Positions 1-7,146 are shown, counted from the stretch's first letter. The stretch is DNA of 7,279 bases from Campylobacterota bacterium (GCA_015488875.1 WFMX01000027.1:1-7279), one strand, 5' to 3'. The notes: generated by a model from the sequence alone, not told the origin. A program made the numbers and translations.

Positions 1-100
1 AGATATAACCGTGTTGCAGTCGAGGGCGAACGATCATTATGCGGGGGACACAGCTTTCATTCGCTTCGCTCACAAAACCAATGTCCCCTAACTGTATCGT
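1..100 (-). repeat. REP-like palindromic repeat, left copy (inverted relative to the right-hand copies)
   Basis: Read on the minus strand, this stretch matches the repeats at the right end of the window. The 45-bp core at 44-88 begins GGGGACA and ends TGTCCCC, and has the apex AGCGAAGCGAA (complement of 60-70). Similarity continues beyond the core on both sides. One side reaches about position 100 (AACGATACAGTTA against AACGGTACAATTA at right). The other reaches position 1, where GTTATATCT aligns with GATATATCT near 7134. Differences include one extra C in the C-run at 43-47 and AAAGC instead of AAACC in the inner stem, which weakens the inner pairing. The copy lies 28 bp downstream of the metallophosphoesterase stop codon and would be transcribed as a hairpin at the 3' end of that mRNA. 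No T-run follows it, so it is not a canonical terminator. It probably extends beyond the window edge. Confidence 0.85.
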
Positions 101-116
101 TTCTATATATCCAAAT

Positions 117-959
117 CTATGCTGTATAGATCAGCTTTTCGCTTATCTTGTCGCCATCTAGTTCGACATAACGCATCGGATACATATCTAAGTCAAGCGG
201 ACGGATAAAGGCACGAGTTGCGATCATCTTGGTACCCTGTAGCTCCTTGACAGAATCCACATGTTTGTGACCTGAGAGTGTCAAGATGAGGTTTTTGTAT
301 TTGAAGAGTCTTTTTTGTACTTCCTCTGTGTTGTTGAGTATATAGTTGTGTATGGCTTTTTCGTTTGTCTCATTCCAAAAGTTGGTATAGGGATGGTGAT
401 CTACTATGATAGTCGGCTTGCCTTTATCTAGTATCTTCTCTGCAAAAGTCAATGTCTCTTCCGTGTAGCGTCCATTGTTTGCATCGTCTATACAGCTATC
501 TAGCCCTAGTAGGATATAGCCATTTTTCTCTACTAGCCAATCTTTGCCATGTATCTTTACCTCACTAGCAGAGCAAAACATCTTTTGAAATGCTGACAAT
601 CTGATCTCGTCATCTAGGGCTGGGCTAGACTCTTTGTTTCCGCGTACGCTATAGATTGGGCATTTTAACTCATCTACAATCCCTTTGAATTTTTGAGCAT
701 CATCATCATGGGCGACATTGTTGTTGAAATTGTCTCCGCCAAAGACGACAAAGTCCAAATCTTTGTAATTTTCATTTACGAACTCGACCATGATCTCCAT
801 AGCTTCTATGCTATTTTGATCCGATAAATCCAAATGAGAATCTGTGATATGTATAAACTTTAGACCCTGCTTCTTTTCTGTATTCGCACCTAGCACAAGA
901 GGCATTGCCCCCAATGCCAAAGTACCCTTGATAAAATCTCTTCTTGATCTCTCTAACAT
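117..959 (-). CDS. Tat-exported calcineurin-like metallophosphoesterase
   Basis: A 280-residue protein of the dimetal metallophosphoesterase superfamily; the substrate cannot be told from sequence. The N-terminus carries a Tat-type signal: SRRDFIK at residues 5-11, then a hydrophobic stretch to about residue 24, so a folded, metal-loaded enzyme is probably exported to the periplasm. Metal-ligand motifs appear in order: D40-x-H42 (TDSH), GGDN at 74-77 (D76), GN at 107-108 (N108), H188/H189 in DHHP, and GHKH at 230-233 (H231, H233). The usual GNHE/GNHD box reads GNKE, so Lys109 replaces the residue often assigned as general acid. The start at 959 is preferred over an in-frame ATG 33 nt upstream, because AAGGAGT sits just before it and the longer form would bury the Tat motif. 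The gene has its own likely promoter. About half of its ten Arg codons are CGT/CGC, whereas all six in acpS are AGA. Confidence 0.85.
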   Translation of the reverse strand: MLERSRRDFIKGTLALGAMPLVLGANTEKKQGLKFIHITDSHLDLSDQNSIEAMEIMVEFVNENYKDLDFVVFGGDNFNNNVAHDDDAQKFKGIVDELKCPIYSVRGNKESSPALDDEIRLSAFQKMFCSASEVKIHGKDWLVEKNGYILLGLDSCIDDANNGRYTEETLTFAEKILDKGKPTIIVDHHPYTNFWNETNEKAIHNYILNNTEEVQKRLFKYKNLILTLSGHKHVDSVKELQGTKMIATRAFIRPLDLDMYPMRYVELDGDKISEKLIYTA

Positions 960-963
960 ATTA

Positions 964-970
964 ACTCCTT
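964..970 (-). promoter_or_regulatory. Ribosome binding site deciding the metallophosphoesterase start
   Basis: On the minus strand AAGGAGT is followed by TAAT and then ATG at 959-957. This is a near-perfect Shine-Dalgarno at normal spacing. It lies inside the reading frame that would open at 992, which argues against the longer start. Confidence 0.8.
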
Positions 971-982
971 TATTTTGGCTAT

Positions 983-988
983 AGTATA
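983..988 (-). promoter_or_regulatory. Probable -10 element for the metallophosphoesterase gene
   Basis: The minus strand reads TTTTGATATACTATAG just upstream of the gene. TATACT fits a sigma-70 -10 hexamer, and the preceding tract is T/A-rich. It would start transcription about 15-20 nt before the ribosome binding site. No good -35 is found at 17 nt; TTGTAC and TTGACC lie further upstream, at 20 and 26 nt spacing. Promoters in Campylobacterota often lack a clear -35. This is inference from motif and position only. Confidence 0.4.
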
Positions 989-1096
989 TCAAAAGTTTAT
1001 TTAGAAGTGTACAAGGTCAATCATTTGGGAAGCTCTCAAAATACAACTACCCATCTCACTAGCTTCTACTCTAATCTTCTCAATCGTTACATAAAA

Positions 1097-1465
1097 TCAC
1101 AGTTTGACCGAGGTTTGGTGATTGATGATCACGACAGCAATGGCAAATCCTCCGTCATGGCTGATGGATAGGGAGCTATCTTTGATCTGATGTAGCTTTT
1201 GTGCTTTTGGAGACAATAGGATGTATGGGGCTCCTCTGCTATCTTTGGATATGGTGATATCTAGAAATGTCAAGTCGCCACATATACCACACCCTAGGGC
1301 TTTGGATATAGCCTCTTTGGCGGCCCATAGACCAGCCATAGTTGATATGCTACCCACTCTATCTATCTCCTCCTTGGTCAGAAACTTACTCTTAAATCTT
1401 TCTCCAAATCTCTCTAAAGCTCTCTCTACTCTAGCTATCTCTACTATATCTGTACCTATCTTCAT
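1097..1465 (-). CDS. acpS: Holo-[acyl-carrier-protein] synthase (AcpS)
   Basis: A 122-residue protein, the normal length for AcpS-type phosphopantetheinyl transferases. It moves 4'-phosphopantetheine from coenzyme A to the conserved serine of apo-ACP, activating it for fatty-acid and lipid A acyl-chain synthesis in the cytoplasm. The family signature is clear: GTDIVEI at residues 4-10 (Mg-binding D6) and WAAKEAISKALG at 47-58, which contains the KEA box with metal-ligand E51. The family usually has Phe where Trp47 stands. The late SISHD at 100-104 (H103) also matches the family. The start ATG follows the stop codon of the GGDEF-EAL gene after one base, and no strong ribosome binding site is seen at normal spacing, so translation is probably coupled to that gene. 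All six Arg codons are AGA and ATA is the commonest Ile codon. It is the last gene of the compact run. Confidence 0.96.
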   Translation of the reverse strand: MKIGTDIVEIARVERALERFGERFKSKFLTKEEIDRVGSISTMAGLWAAKEAISKALGCGICGDLTFLDITISKDSRGAPYILLSPKAQKLHQIKDSSLSISHDGGFAIAVVIINHQTSVKL

Positions 1466-1466
1466 A

Positions 1467-4331
1467 CTATATTGTTGCCTTACTCTTCTTGATGAAATCT
1501 ATCAACTCTTCACTACCTAGCGGTCTGCTAAAATAAAAGCCCTGTCCATAGTCACAGCCATGCTCTCTGAGAAAGTCCTCTTGCTCCTGATTTTCTATAC
1601 CCTCTGCTATGACTTTGTATCCTAGGCTATGAGAGAGTTTTATGATCGCTACGGAGACCTCCTGATCTCTAGTGGTATCACTGATATTGTCTACGAAAGA
1701 TTTATCTATCTTTATCTTGTCTATAGGCAGACTCTGTAGATAACTCATAGATGAGTAGCCAGTACCGAAATCATCAATCGCTATAGATGCACCCATCTCT
1801 CTAAACTTATCTATAAAGTCTAAATTCTCCTCTGTATGATCCATCATACATCTCTCAGTAATCTCAAGCTCAAGTCTCGATGGAGATATCTCATACTTCT
1901 CCACTATACTGATAAAATTATCATATAGATTTTCTTGCCTAAACTGTATACTCGATAGATTGATGGCTATCCAGTCAAGCTCTATATCTTGTGTAATCCA
2001 ATGTTGGTATGATTTGATAGCCTCTTCAAATACATAACATCCTATCTTGACGATGACCCCTGTCTCTTCTGCTACAGGTATAAAAATATCTGGAGAGACT
2101 TCGCCCAACTCTGAGTTGTTCCACCTGAGGAGAGCCTCCACACCCTCTATACTCTTTGTGGATAGATTGTATTGTGGTTGGTAAACTATGCGAAATTCAC
2201 CTCGCTCTAGTGCATAGAGAAGCTTCTGCTCCAAATCTAGCCTAGTCTGCATCTCAAATGATAGCTTTTGTGTATAGAACTTATAATTGTCCTTGCCACT
2301 ATCTTTGGCATGATACATAGCACTATCTGCATTTTTAATCACCGCATTTATAGTGGCTCCATCTTCGGGATATATAGATATACCTATACTTGCAGTGGTG
2401 TTGAGATGGTAATCCTCTACAGATATAGGCTCTCTTATGAGATTTAATATACCAGATGCCAATCTCTCGATGCTCTCTCTATCCTTTATATGGCTCATCA
2501 CTACCACGAACTCATCACCACCAAATCTCGCAAGCATCTTATTTTTTCCTATGATGCCTTGGATCCGCTGTGCTACAGTGATCAACATCTCATCGCCTAT
2601 ATGATGACCTAGTGTGTCGTTGATGACTTTAAATCTATCAAGATCTATGAAGAGTACAGCTACATCTCGATGAGAGAGTCTAGCCAGATCTAATATATCG
2701 ACAAGTTCTCTCTCTATAGATACACGATTTGGTAATTTTGTAAGATCGTCATGATATGCCAAGAAATTAGCCTTCTCCTCCATCTCAATGATCTCTTCGA
2801 GATTGGTAAATATGGCTATGAAGTTTAGGATATCTCCATCTTGATCCTTTACTATGGTGATGGTGAGCCATATAGTGATATATTCACTATTTTTTACCCT
2901 CGTATGCATCTTTCCGCTCCATCTGCCTTTTAGCATGAGCATAGACCATATCTTCCTATAAAAGAGAGTGCTTCGCTCCAAAAAGTCGATAGTTGTCGCT
3001 TTCTTTTCTAGAAGCTCCTCTTCTGTATAGCCAAACATATTGACAAATGCAGGATTTACCGATAAGATATTTTTATCCTTATCTGTGATCAGTATGCCAT
3101 CACCTATAGTCTCGAATGCCACTGCTGATTGTTGTAGCTTTTGTTGTTGTTCTATATAGTCAGTGATATCTAGTTTTATGGCTAGATACTGGACTATCTC
3201 ACCATCTATGGATATCGGTACTATAGAAGATTTTTCATATAGCAGTGAGCCATCTTTTTTTCTGTTTATCAGTTCGCCATCCCACTTTTTGCCTATATCT
3301 AGTGTCTCATTCATTTCTCTATAAAACTCATCGCTATGTAGATTTGATTTCAAAAATCTAGGATTTTGTCCCATCACCTCTTCTTTGGTATATCCTGTAT
3401 GAAGTTCGAAGGCATCATTGGCATACTCTATGTTTTTATCTGCGTCTGTCATCACTATGATGTTGTCACTATTTTCTATGGCATATCTGAAGGCTGATAG
3501 TTCATGGGTCGTTCTTATTATGCGTCTATGTAGGAAAAAGAGTATTACCAGCACTATGAAAGCCAATGCAAAGAAGCTGATGGTGATGATCTTCTGTTTG
3601 TGTAGGTTTGCTTCGTACTGTTTTGTCATATCTGAGGATAGACTCCTGATGACTTTTGTGATATCTAGATTTTTATTGAGGTCTAGTTTTGCATTGATCA
3701 ATTTCGCATCTTCCAAAAACTGCTTAGTCTGCTGATAAAAGTAATTAAAATACTTATTGTCACTACTAAACTTCTTTAATTGATCAATTTCACTAGTCAA
3801 AACAGTCTCTCTGACAGGTATCCACATAAGAATTTTACCAATATGAAAAAAGGTTTGATCGTAGAGTTGATACTGTTTGTCTATATCATGGATAAACTCT
3901 TTACCTATAGTTTTTCGTAGATCAAAAAGGTAGTGGATAGCATTGGTCGCTCTCGCATTTGGGGATTGAAAATGTTCTAGTATATCCAATTTTTTCCTAT
4001 ACATATCTTCTATGTCCAACAATCTCTTGTATGATTTTTCTCCAAATTCATTGCGAAGATTGCTATCTTTTAAAAATGCAATGTCACTCTCAAAATTCTT
4101 TGTGATCTTGACAACTGTATCATAATTGATATATCTAAACTTTCTAAGAAATACCTTCTCCATAGTAAGATTGTACGATATCATATTTTGCAGTTTTGAT
4201 TGGTATAGACTGTAGTTTTTTACATCTTTTTCCATCTTTTGTAGATATACAAATAGAGACAAAAGGAGTATCAAGAAAAAGATTATCAGTGATGAGAATG
4301 GGTCGAATTTATTTGATTTGTGGCTAGCCAT
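1467..4331 (-). CDS. Membrane PAS-PAS-GGDEF-EAL cyclic-di-GMP enzyme
   Basis: A 954-residue inner-membrane signalling protein. A first membrane helix (about residues 14-31) and a second (about 248-267) enclose a roughly 215-residue, mostly helical extracytoplasmic domain that I cannot assign to a family. Next come PAS 1 (about 275-392, with NPRFLKS at 324-330 and WDGELINRKKDG at 350-361, features shared with some flavin-binding PAS domains), PAS 2 (about 400-515), GGDEF (about 522-688) and EAL (about 695-945). The cyclase site GGDEF is intact at 604-608, and DDLTKLPNR at 528-536 is typical. No RxxD inhibitory site precedes it (GKNK at 595-598). The EAL domain retains E732-A-L, N791, ELEITE at 821-826, DDFGTG at 853-858, K874, E910 and Q930, so phosphodiesterase activity is likely. 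Both activities may exist; the sensory input is unknown. The gene sits 4 nt after the peroxidase gene and 1 nt before acpS. Confidence 0.93.
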   Translation of the reverse strand: MASHKSNKFDPFSSLIIFFLILLLSLFVYLQKMEKDVKNYSLYQSKLQNMISYNLTMEKVFLRKFRYINYDTVVKITKNFESDIAFLKDSNLRNEFGEKSYKRLLDIEDMYRKKLDILEHFQSPNARATNAIHYLFDLRKTIGKEFIHDIDKQYQLYDQTFFHIGKILMWIPVRETVLTSEIDQLKKFSSDNKYFNYFYQQTKQFLEDAKLINAKLDLNKNLDITKVIRSLSSDMTKQYEANLHKQKIITISFFALAFIVLVILFFLHRRIIRTTHELSAFRYAIENSDNIIVMTDADKNIEYANDAFELHTGYTKEEVMGQNPRFLKSNLHSDEFYREMNETLDIGKKWDGELINRKKDGSLLYEKSSIVPISIDGEIVQYLAIKLDITDYIEQQQKLQQSAVAFETIGDGILITDKDKNILSVNPAFVNMFGYTEEELLEKKATTIDFLERSTLFYRKIWSMLMLKGRWSGKMHTRVKNSEYITIWLTITIVKDQDGDILNFIAIFTNLEEIIEMEEKANFLAYHDDLTKLPNRVSIERELVDILDLARLSHRDVAVLFIDLDRFKVINDTLGHHIGDEMLITVAQRIQGIIGKNKMLARFGGDEFVVVMSHIKDRESIERLASGILNLIREPISVEDYHLNTTASIGISIYPEDGATINAVIKNADSAMYHAKDSGKDNYKFYTQKLSFEMQTRLDLEQKLLYALERGEFRIVYQPQYNLSTKSIEGVEALLRWNNSELGEVSPDIFIPVAEETGVIVKIGCYVFEEAIKSYQHWITQDIELDWIAINLSSIQFRQENLYDNFISIVEKYEISPSRLELEITERCMMDHTEENLDFIDKFREMGASIAIDDFGTGYSSMSYLQSLPIDKIKIDKSFVDNISDTTRDQEVSVAIIKLSHSLGYKVIAEGIENQEQEDFLREHGCDYGQGFYFSRPLGSEELIDFIKKSKATI

Positions 4332-4335
4332 GATC

Positions 4336-5253
4336 CTACTTCGCTATCTCTGGCATCTTGCCAGTCAGGGTCTTGAGAAAACTTACGATAGCATCTATCT
4401 CACTCTCTTTCATCTCTCTGCCTAGTTGATACTGTGCCATAGTGAGTACAGCCTTTTTTAAAGTTTTTATATCGCCACTATGCATATATGGTGCAGTTAG
4501 ATCTATGTTTCTGAGTGATGGTACTTTGAATGTATATTTATCTTCTTCTCTCTTTGTGACATTGTAACGACCTAGGTTTGTACTATTTAGATCTTTGAAG
4601 ATACCAAATTTGTTGTACATATTTCCGCCGACATTGACACCATGGTGACATATGATGCACCCCTTTGATATGAAGAGTCTATATCCTCTCTTCTCTTCAC
4701 TACTTATGGCATCTTTGTCGCCTTTCAGATATAGATCGAAGCGAGAATTGGGCGTAGTGAGAGCTTTTTCATACTCCGCTATAGCATCAGCTATATTCTC
4801 TATGGTGATCCCATCATTATATATATTTGAAAATTGATTTTTATACTGTTCGTTTGTTTTTAAAACTTCTACAGCACCTTTGAGCGTATGTCCCATCTCG
4901 ATAGGATTTTCTATGGGTCCTTTGGCTTGCTCTTTGAGATTTTTGGCTCTTCCATCCCAAAATTGACGAAAATTAAATGTGGCATTATATACGGTGGGTG
5001 CATTCATGTTTCCCTCTTGTCCATTGATGCCAAACGAGAATTTCATATTGTCATCTCCTCCATCACTAAGTATATGACAAGTTGCACAAGATATGCTACC
5101 ATCCTTTGAGAGTATCGGATCAAGAAAGAGTCTCTTTCCCAATTCTACTTTTTTTTGATTTAGGTGCATATCTGTAGGTATAGGAGCTATCAAATCCACA
5201 GCACTTGCAGTCGTAAGTAGTGAGAGCAGAGTAGCAATAATAAATTTATACAT
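4336..5253 (-). CDS. Periplasmic di-haem cytochrome c peroxidase (CcpA/MauG superfamily)
   Basis: A 305-residue precursor with a Sec signal peptide (residues 1-18, cleavage likely after ASA). It should reduce hydrogen peroxide to water in the periplasm using electrons from small c-type cytochromes. Two haem c sites are present: CATCH at 56-60 and CIICH at 199-203. APYMHSG at 254-260 supplies Met257, the usual axial ligand of the C-terminal high-potential haem. FWDGRA at 98-103 (inter-haem Trp99), Gln109 and Glu119 of NPIEM match conserved active-site positions of the Pseudomonas-type enzymes. Where those enzymes have the low-potential haem's distal histidine (His71 in the GHGF segment), alignment through NAPTV places Ile76 in FGING, so that ligand appears to be missing. 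The start is supported by AGGA 7 nt upstream of ATG. It lies 17 nt after argB. The exact subfamily, and whether reductive activation is needed, are uncertain. Confidence 0.93.
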   Translation of the reverse strand: MYKFIIATLLSLLTTASAVDLIAPIPTDMHLNQKKVELGKRLFLDPILSKDGSISCATCHILSDGGDDNMKFSFGINGQEGNMNAPTVYNATFNFRQFWDGRAKNLKEQAKGPIENPIEMGHTLKGAVEVLKTNEQYKNQFSNIYNDGITIENIADAIAEYEKALTTPNSRFDLYLKGDKDAISSEEKRGYRLFISKGCIICHHGVNVGGNMYNKFGIFKDLNSTNLGRYNVTKREEDKYTFKVPSLRNIDLTAPYMHSGDIKTLKKAVLTMAQYQLGREMKESEIDAIVSFLKTLTGKMPEIAK

Positions 5254-5270
5254 ATTAAGTTCCTATGATC

Positions 5271-6122
5271 TTACAGCTCTATACATGTGCCTATACCAGA
5301 ACTAGTCAATATCTCTAACAGAAGCGAATGTTCCACTCTGCCATCTATGATGTGTGCTTTTTTTACTCCGCCCCTAAGTGCCTCTATACATGCATCAACC
5401 TTAGGAACCATACCACCGACTATGGTTTCATCTTTTTTGAGTGCTTCGCTCTTCTCTATATCTAGGTTACTCATGAGATTTTTCTCTTTGTCCAAGACAC
5501 CCTCTGTATCCGTCAAAAATAGTACTTTTCTAGCCTCCAAGGCTATAGCTATCTGGCTTGCTGCTAAGTCTGCATTGATATTGAACCCTGGATGACCTAG
5601 CATACTACTAGATGCTATAGGTGCTATGACAGGCACGAAGCCATCATCTATGATATTGTCCACTATCTGAGTGTTGACATTTTCTATGATACCTGTATAT
5701 CCGAAGTTTTCAAAATCCTTTGGTCTTGCCTCTAAAAAGTTGGCATCTTTACCAGATATACCTATGGATTTGCCTCCGTGGTTGTTGAGTAGAGATACTA
5801 TCTCTTTGTTGATTTCTCCACTAAGTACCATCTCTACTATACGCATCACCTCTTTGGTAGTGACTCGCTGACCATCTACAAACTGACTCTTGATGCCTAA
5901 GTCTGCCAATAAGTCAGTGATACTTTTACCTCCACCATGCACCACTATAGGCTTCATGCCGACAGTATGCAATAGTACTATATCTTGTGCAAACTTCTCT
6001 TTGAGGCTATCACTTGTTTGTGCTGAACCACCATACTTGATCACTATCTTCTCGTTATGAAATTTTTTTATAAATGGTAGTGCATCTAGCAGGGTTTTTA
6101 CTATATCTATCTTATGCTTCAT
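5271..6122 (-). CDS. argB: Acetylglutamate kinase (ArgB)
   Basis: A 283-residue amino-acid kinase that phosphorylates N-acetyl-L-glutamate with ATP, the second step of arginine biosynthesis, in the cytoplasm. Visible motifs are IKYGGSA at 28-34 (K29), VHGGGKS at 61-67, GQRVT at 84-88 (R86 for substrate), NINADLAA at 181-188 (D185), LTDTEGVLD at 203-211 and GGMVPKVDA at 236-244 (K241). It is longer than the roughly 258-residue arginine-insensitive E. coli enzyme and carries the extra N-terminal helix (about residues 1-22, with LLDALPFIKKF) typical of hexameric, arginine-inhibited enzymes. The C-terminal SSGIGT segment also fits that class, so feedback inhibition by arginine is inferred. The start codon overlaps the lpxK stop as ATGA, with GGAG about 9-10 nt upstream inside lpxK. 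No other arginine gene is in the window. Confidence 0.97.
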   Translation of the reverse strand: MKHKIDIVKTLLDALPFIKKFHNEKIVIKYGGSAQTSDSLKEKFAQDIVLLHTVGMKPIVVHGGGKSITDLLADLGIKSQFVDGQRVTTKEVMRIVEMVLSGEINKEIVSLLNNHGGKSIGISGKDANFLEARPKDFENFGYTGIIENVNTQIVDNIIDDGFVPVIAPIASSSMLGHPGFNINADLAASQIAIALEARKVLFLTDTEGVLDKEKNLMSNLDIEKSEALKKDETIVGGMVPKVDACIEALRGGVKKAHIIDGRVEHSLLLEILTSSGIGTCIEL

Positions 6123-7009
6123 CTATCTTCTCTCCAATTTATCTCTTTATATATATCTAACTTTAACTCTATTATAGATAGTGGTAACTTAAAGTCTAGC
6201 ATCTTTACCATATCTTTCTGCGTCACTAGCAGTGAGTCTGCTTGGGAGTCATACATCATCTCCCTTATGCTCTCCTCGTCAAAATATGAGTGGTCTGGCA
6301 AATAGTGACGACCTACTACACCATCAGGCAGATATCTATCTAGTCTCTGTGGATTTGATATAGCTGTGACTAGTAGCATCCTTGGAGTGAGGTTTGAGAA
6401 GCTAACTCTACGGACAAAATCTACATCTTCTACAAGTACTATATCAGCATATCTCTTGGTGAAGTAAAATTCACGAAAAGGACCAGCAGGAAAAGGCAAA
6501 TAGTTGACTATCTCTCTAGGTTCTAGCACTATCTCATACTTCTCTATATCCACTCTATTGAAACCATCATCAAGTATGATCTGTTCTGCACCATTTCTGA
6601 TTGCCATATCTATAGCCTCTTTGCGATCCTCGCTCACTATGACACTAGCATTTGGTAGTGATATCGCCATCAACATCGCCTCATCACCACTCATCTCTAC
6701 ATCCACTAGCACCTCTCCACGCCGACTCACCTCTACAAGTCCTCTGCTCTCTCGCCCATACCCTCTAGATATGATGGTAGCTTGGGGGAGCTTGGAGGCT
6801 AGCTCTATGACAAATGGTGTCTTGCCGCTACCACCGACTATGAGATTGCCTACGCTTACTATAGGTATGGGGTATCTCTCTCGCCTAGTCGATATACGGC
6901 GTATCAACATCAAAGAGCCATATACTATAGATATAGGAGTGAGAAGTATTATGACGATATAGTGATATGACTGAGGGTGAAAAAAAAGTTTTTCAAAGAA
7001 ATGTTGCAT
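6119..7009 (-). CDS. lpxK: Tetraacyldisaccharide 4'-kinase (LpxK)
   Basis: A 296-residue kinase that transfers phosphate from ATP to the 4' position of the disaccharide 1-phosphate lipid A precursor, at the cytoplasmic face of the inner membrane. The N-terminus has one hydrophobic membrane-association segment (about residues 16-36), followed by the family Walker A region: VSVGN at 51-55 and GGSGKTP at 59-65. SRGYGR at 81-86, SGDE at 107-110, DDGF at 147-150, PAGPFRE at 174-180, PDH at 238-240 and TQKD at 263-266 follow in normal order. The usual DDGFQ reads DDGFN here. Length is slightly below the 310-350 typical of proteobacterial LpxK, with a short C-terminus. AGAAGGG ends 4 nt before the ATG at 7009 and serves as ribosome binding site. 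It is the first gene of the compact run; the repeat cluster lies immediately upstream, and no convincing promoter is seen between them. Confidence 0.95.
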   Translation of the reverse strand: MQHFFEKLFFHPQSYHYIVIILLTPISIVYGSLMLIRRISTRRERYPIPIVSVGNLIVGGSGKTPFVIELASKLPQATIISRGYGRESRGLVEVSRRGEVLVDVEMSGDEAMLMAISLPNASVIVSEDRKEAIDMAIRNGAEQIILDDGFNRVDIEKYEIVLEPREIVNYLPFPAGPFREFYFTKRYADIVLVEDVDFVRRVSFSNLTPRMLLVTAISNPQRLDRYLPDGVVGRHYLPDHSYFDEESIREMMYDSQADSLLVTQKDMVKMLDFKLPLSIIELKLDIYKEINWREDR

Positions 7010-7028
7010 ATGACCCTTCTACGATTCC

Positions 7029-7134
7029 TAAATTAACGGTACAATTAGGGGACATTGGTTTTGTGAGCGAAGCGAATGAAACCTGTGTCCCCGCATAGTG
7101 ATCGTTCGCTCTTGACTTCAACATGGATATATCT
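7029..7134 (+). repeat. REP-like palindromic repeat, right copy 1
   Basis: The core at 7048-7092 has GGGGACA (7048-7054) complementary to TGTCCCC (7086-7092). A 2x2 internal mismatch and an inner 5-bp stem GGTTT/AAACC follow, then an apex containing AGCGAAGCGAA (7066-7076), two AGCGA units. Positions 7029-7103 match 7205-7279 with a single difference (G7093 against A7269). Downstream, 7093-7134 also aligns with the left-edge copy on the opposite strand, so the repeated unit is longer than the hairpin. The core begins 38 bp upstream of the lpxK start codon and may lie in its promoter or 5' region. Confidence 0.9.
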
Positions 7135-7146
7135 CAGCCGAGGTCA

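Noticed and set aside
960..992. Eleven-residue N-terminal extension of the metallophosphoesterase from an upstream ATG
   Set aside because: A strong ribosome binding site lies inside this stretch just before the ATG at 959, and the Tat motif sits at the normal distance from that later start.
1029..1066. GAAGCT...AGCTTC inverted repeat downstream of acpS as a terminator
   Set aside because: Only 6 bp of stem with a 26-nt loop and no T-run on the minus strand, so it is not credible as an intrinsic terminator.
3418..3735. Plus-strand open frame of 105 codons inside the GGDEF-EAL gene, with a hydrophobic stretch
   Set aside because: The hydrophobic stretch is the antisense image of the second membrane-helix region, and no ribosome binding site or family motif is seen.
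6555..6569. DDGFN in LpxK as a catalytic defect
   Set aside because: The two aspartates and all other motifs are intact, and the Gln position can vary in divergent LpxK proteins, so it is more likely lineage variation than loss of function.
6504..6962. Plus-strand open frame of 152 codons antisense to lpxK
   Set aside because: It is Ser/Ile/Thr-rich with no motif, and lies wholly inside an unmistakable lpxK on the other strand. The openness follows from the codon bias of lpxK.
7010..7047. Promoter for lpxK between the gene and the repeat
   Set aside because: TTAATT-like and TAATTG-like hexamers occur on the minus strand, but none has a convincing partner or spacing, and the AATT-rich flank belongs to the repeat itself.
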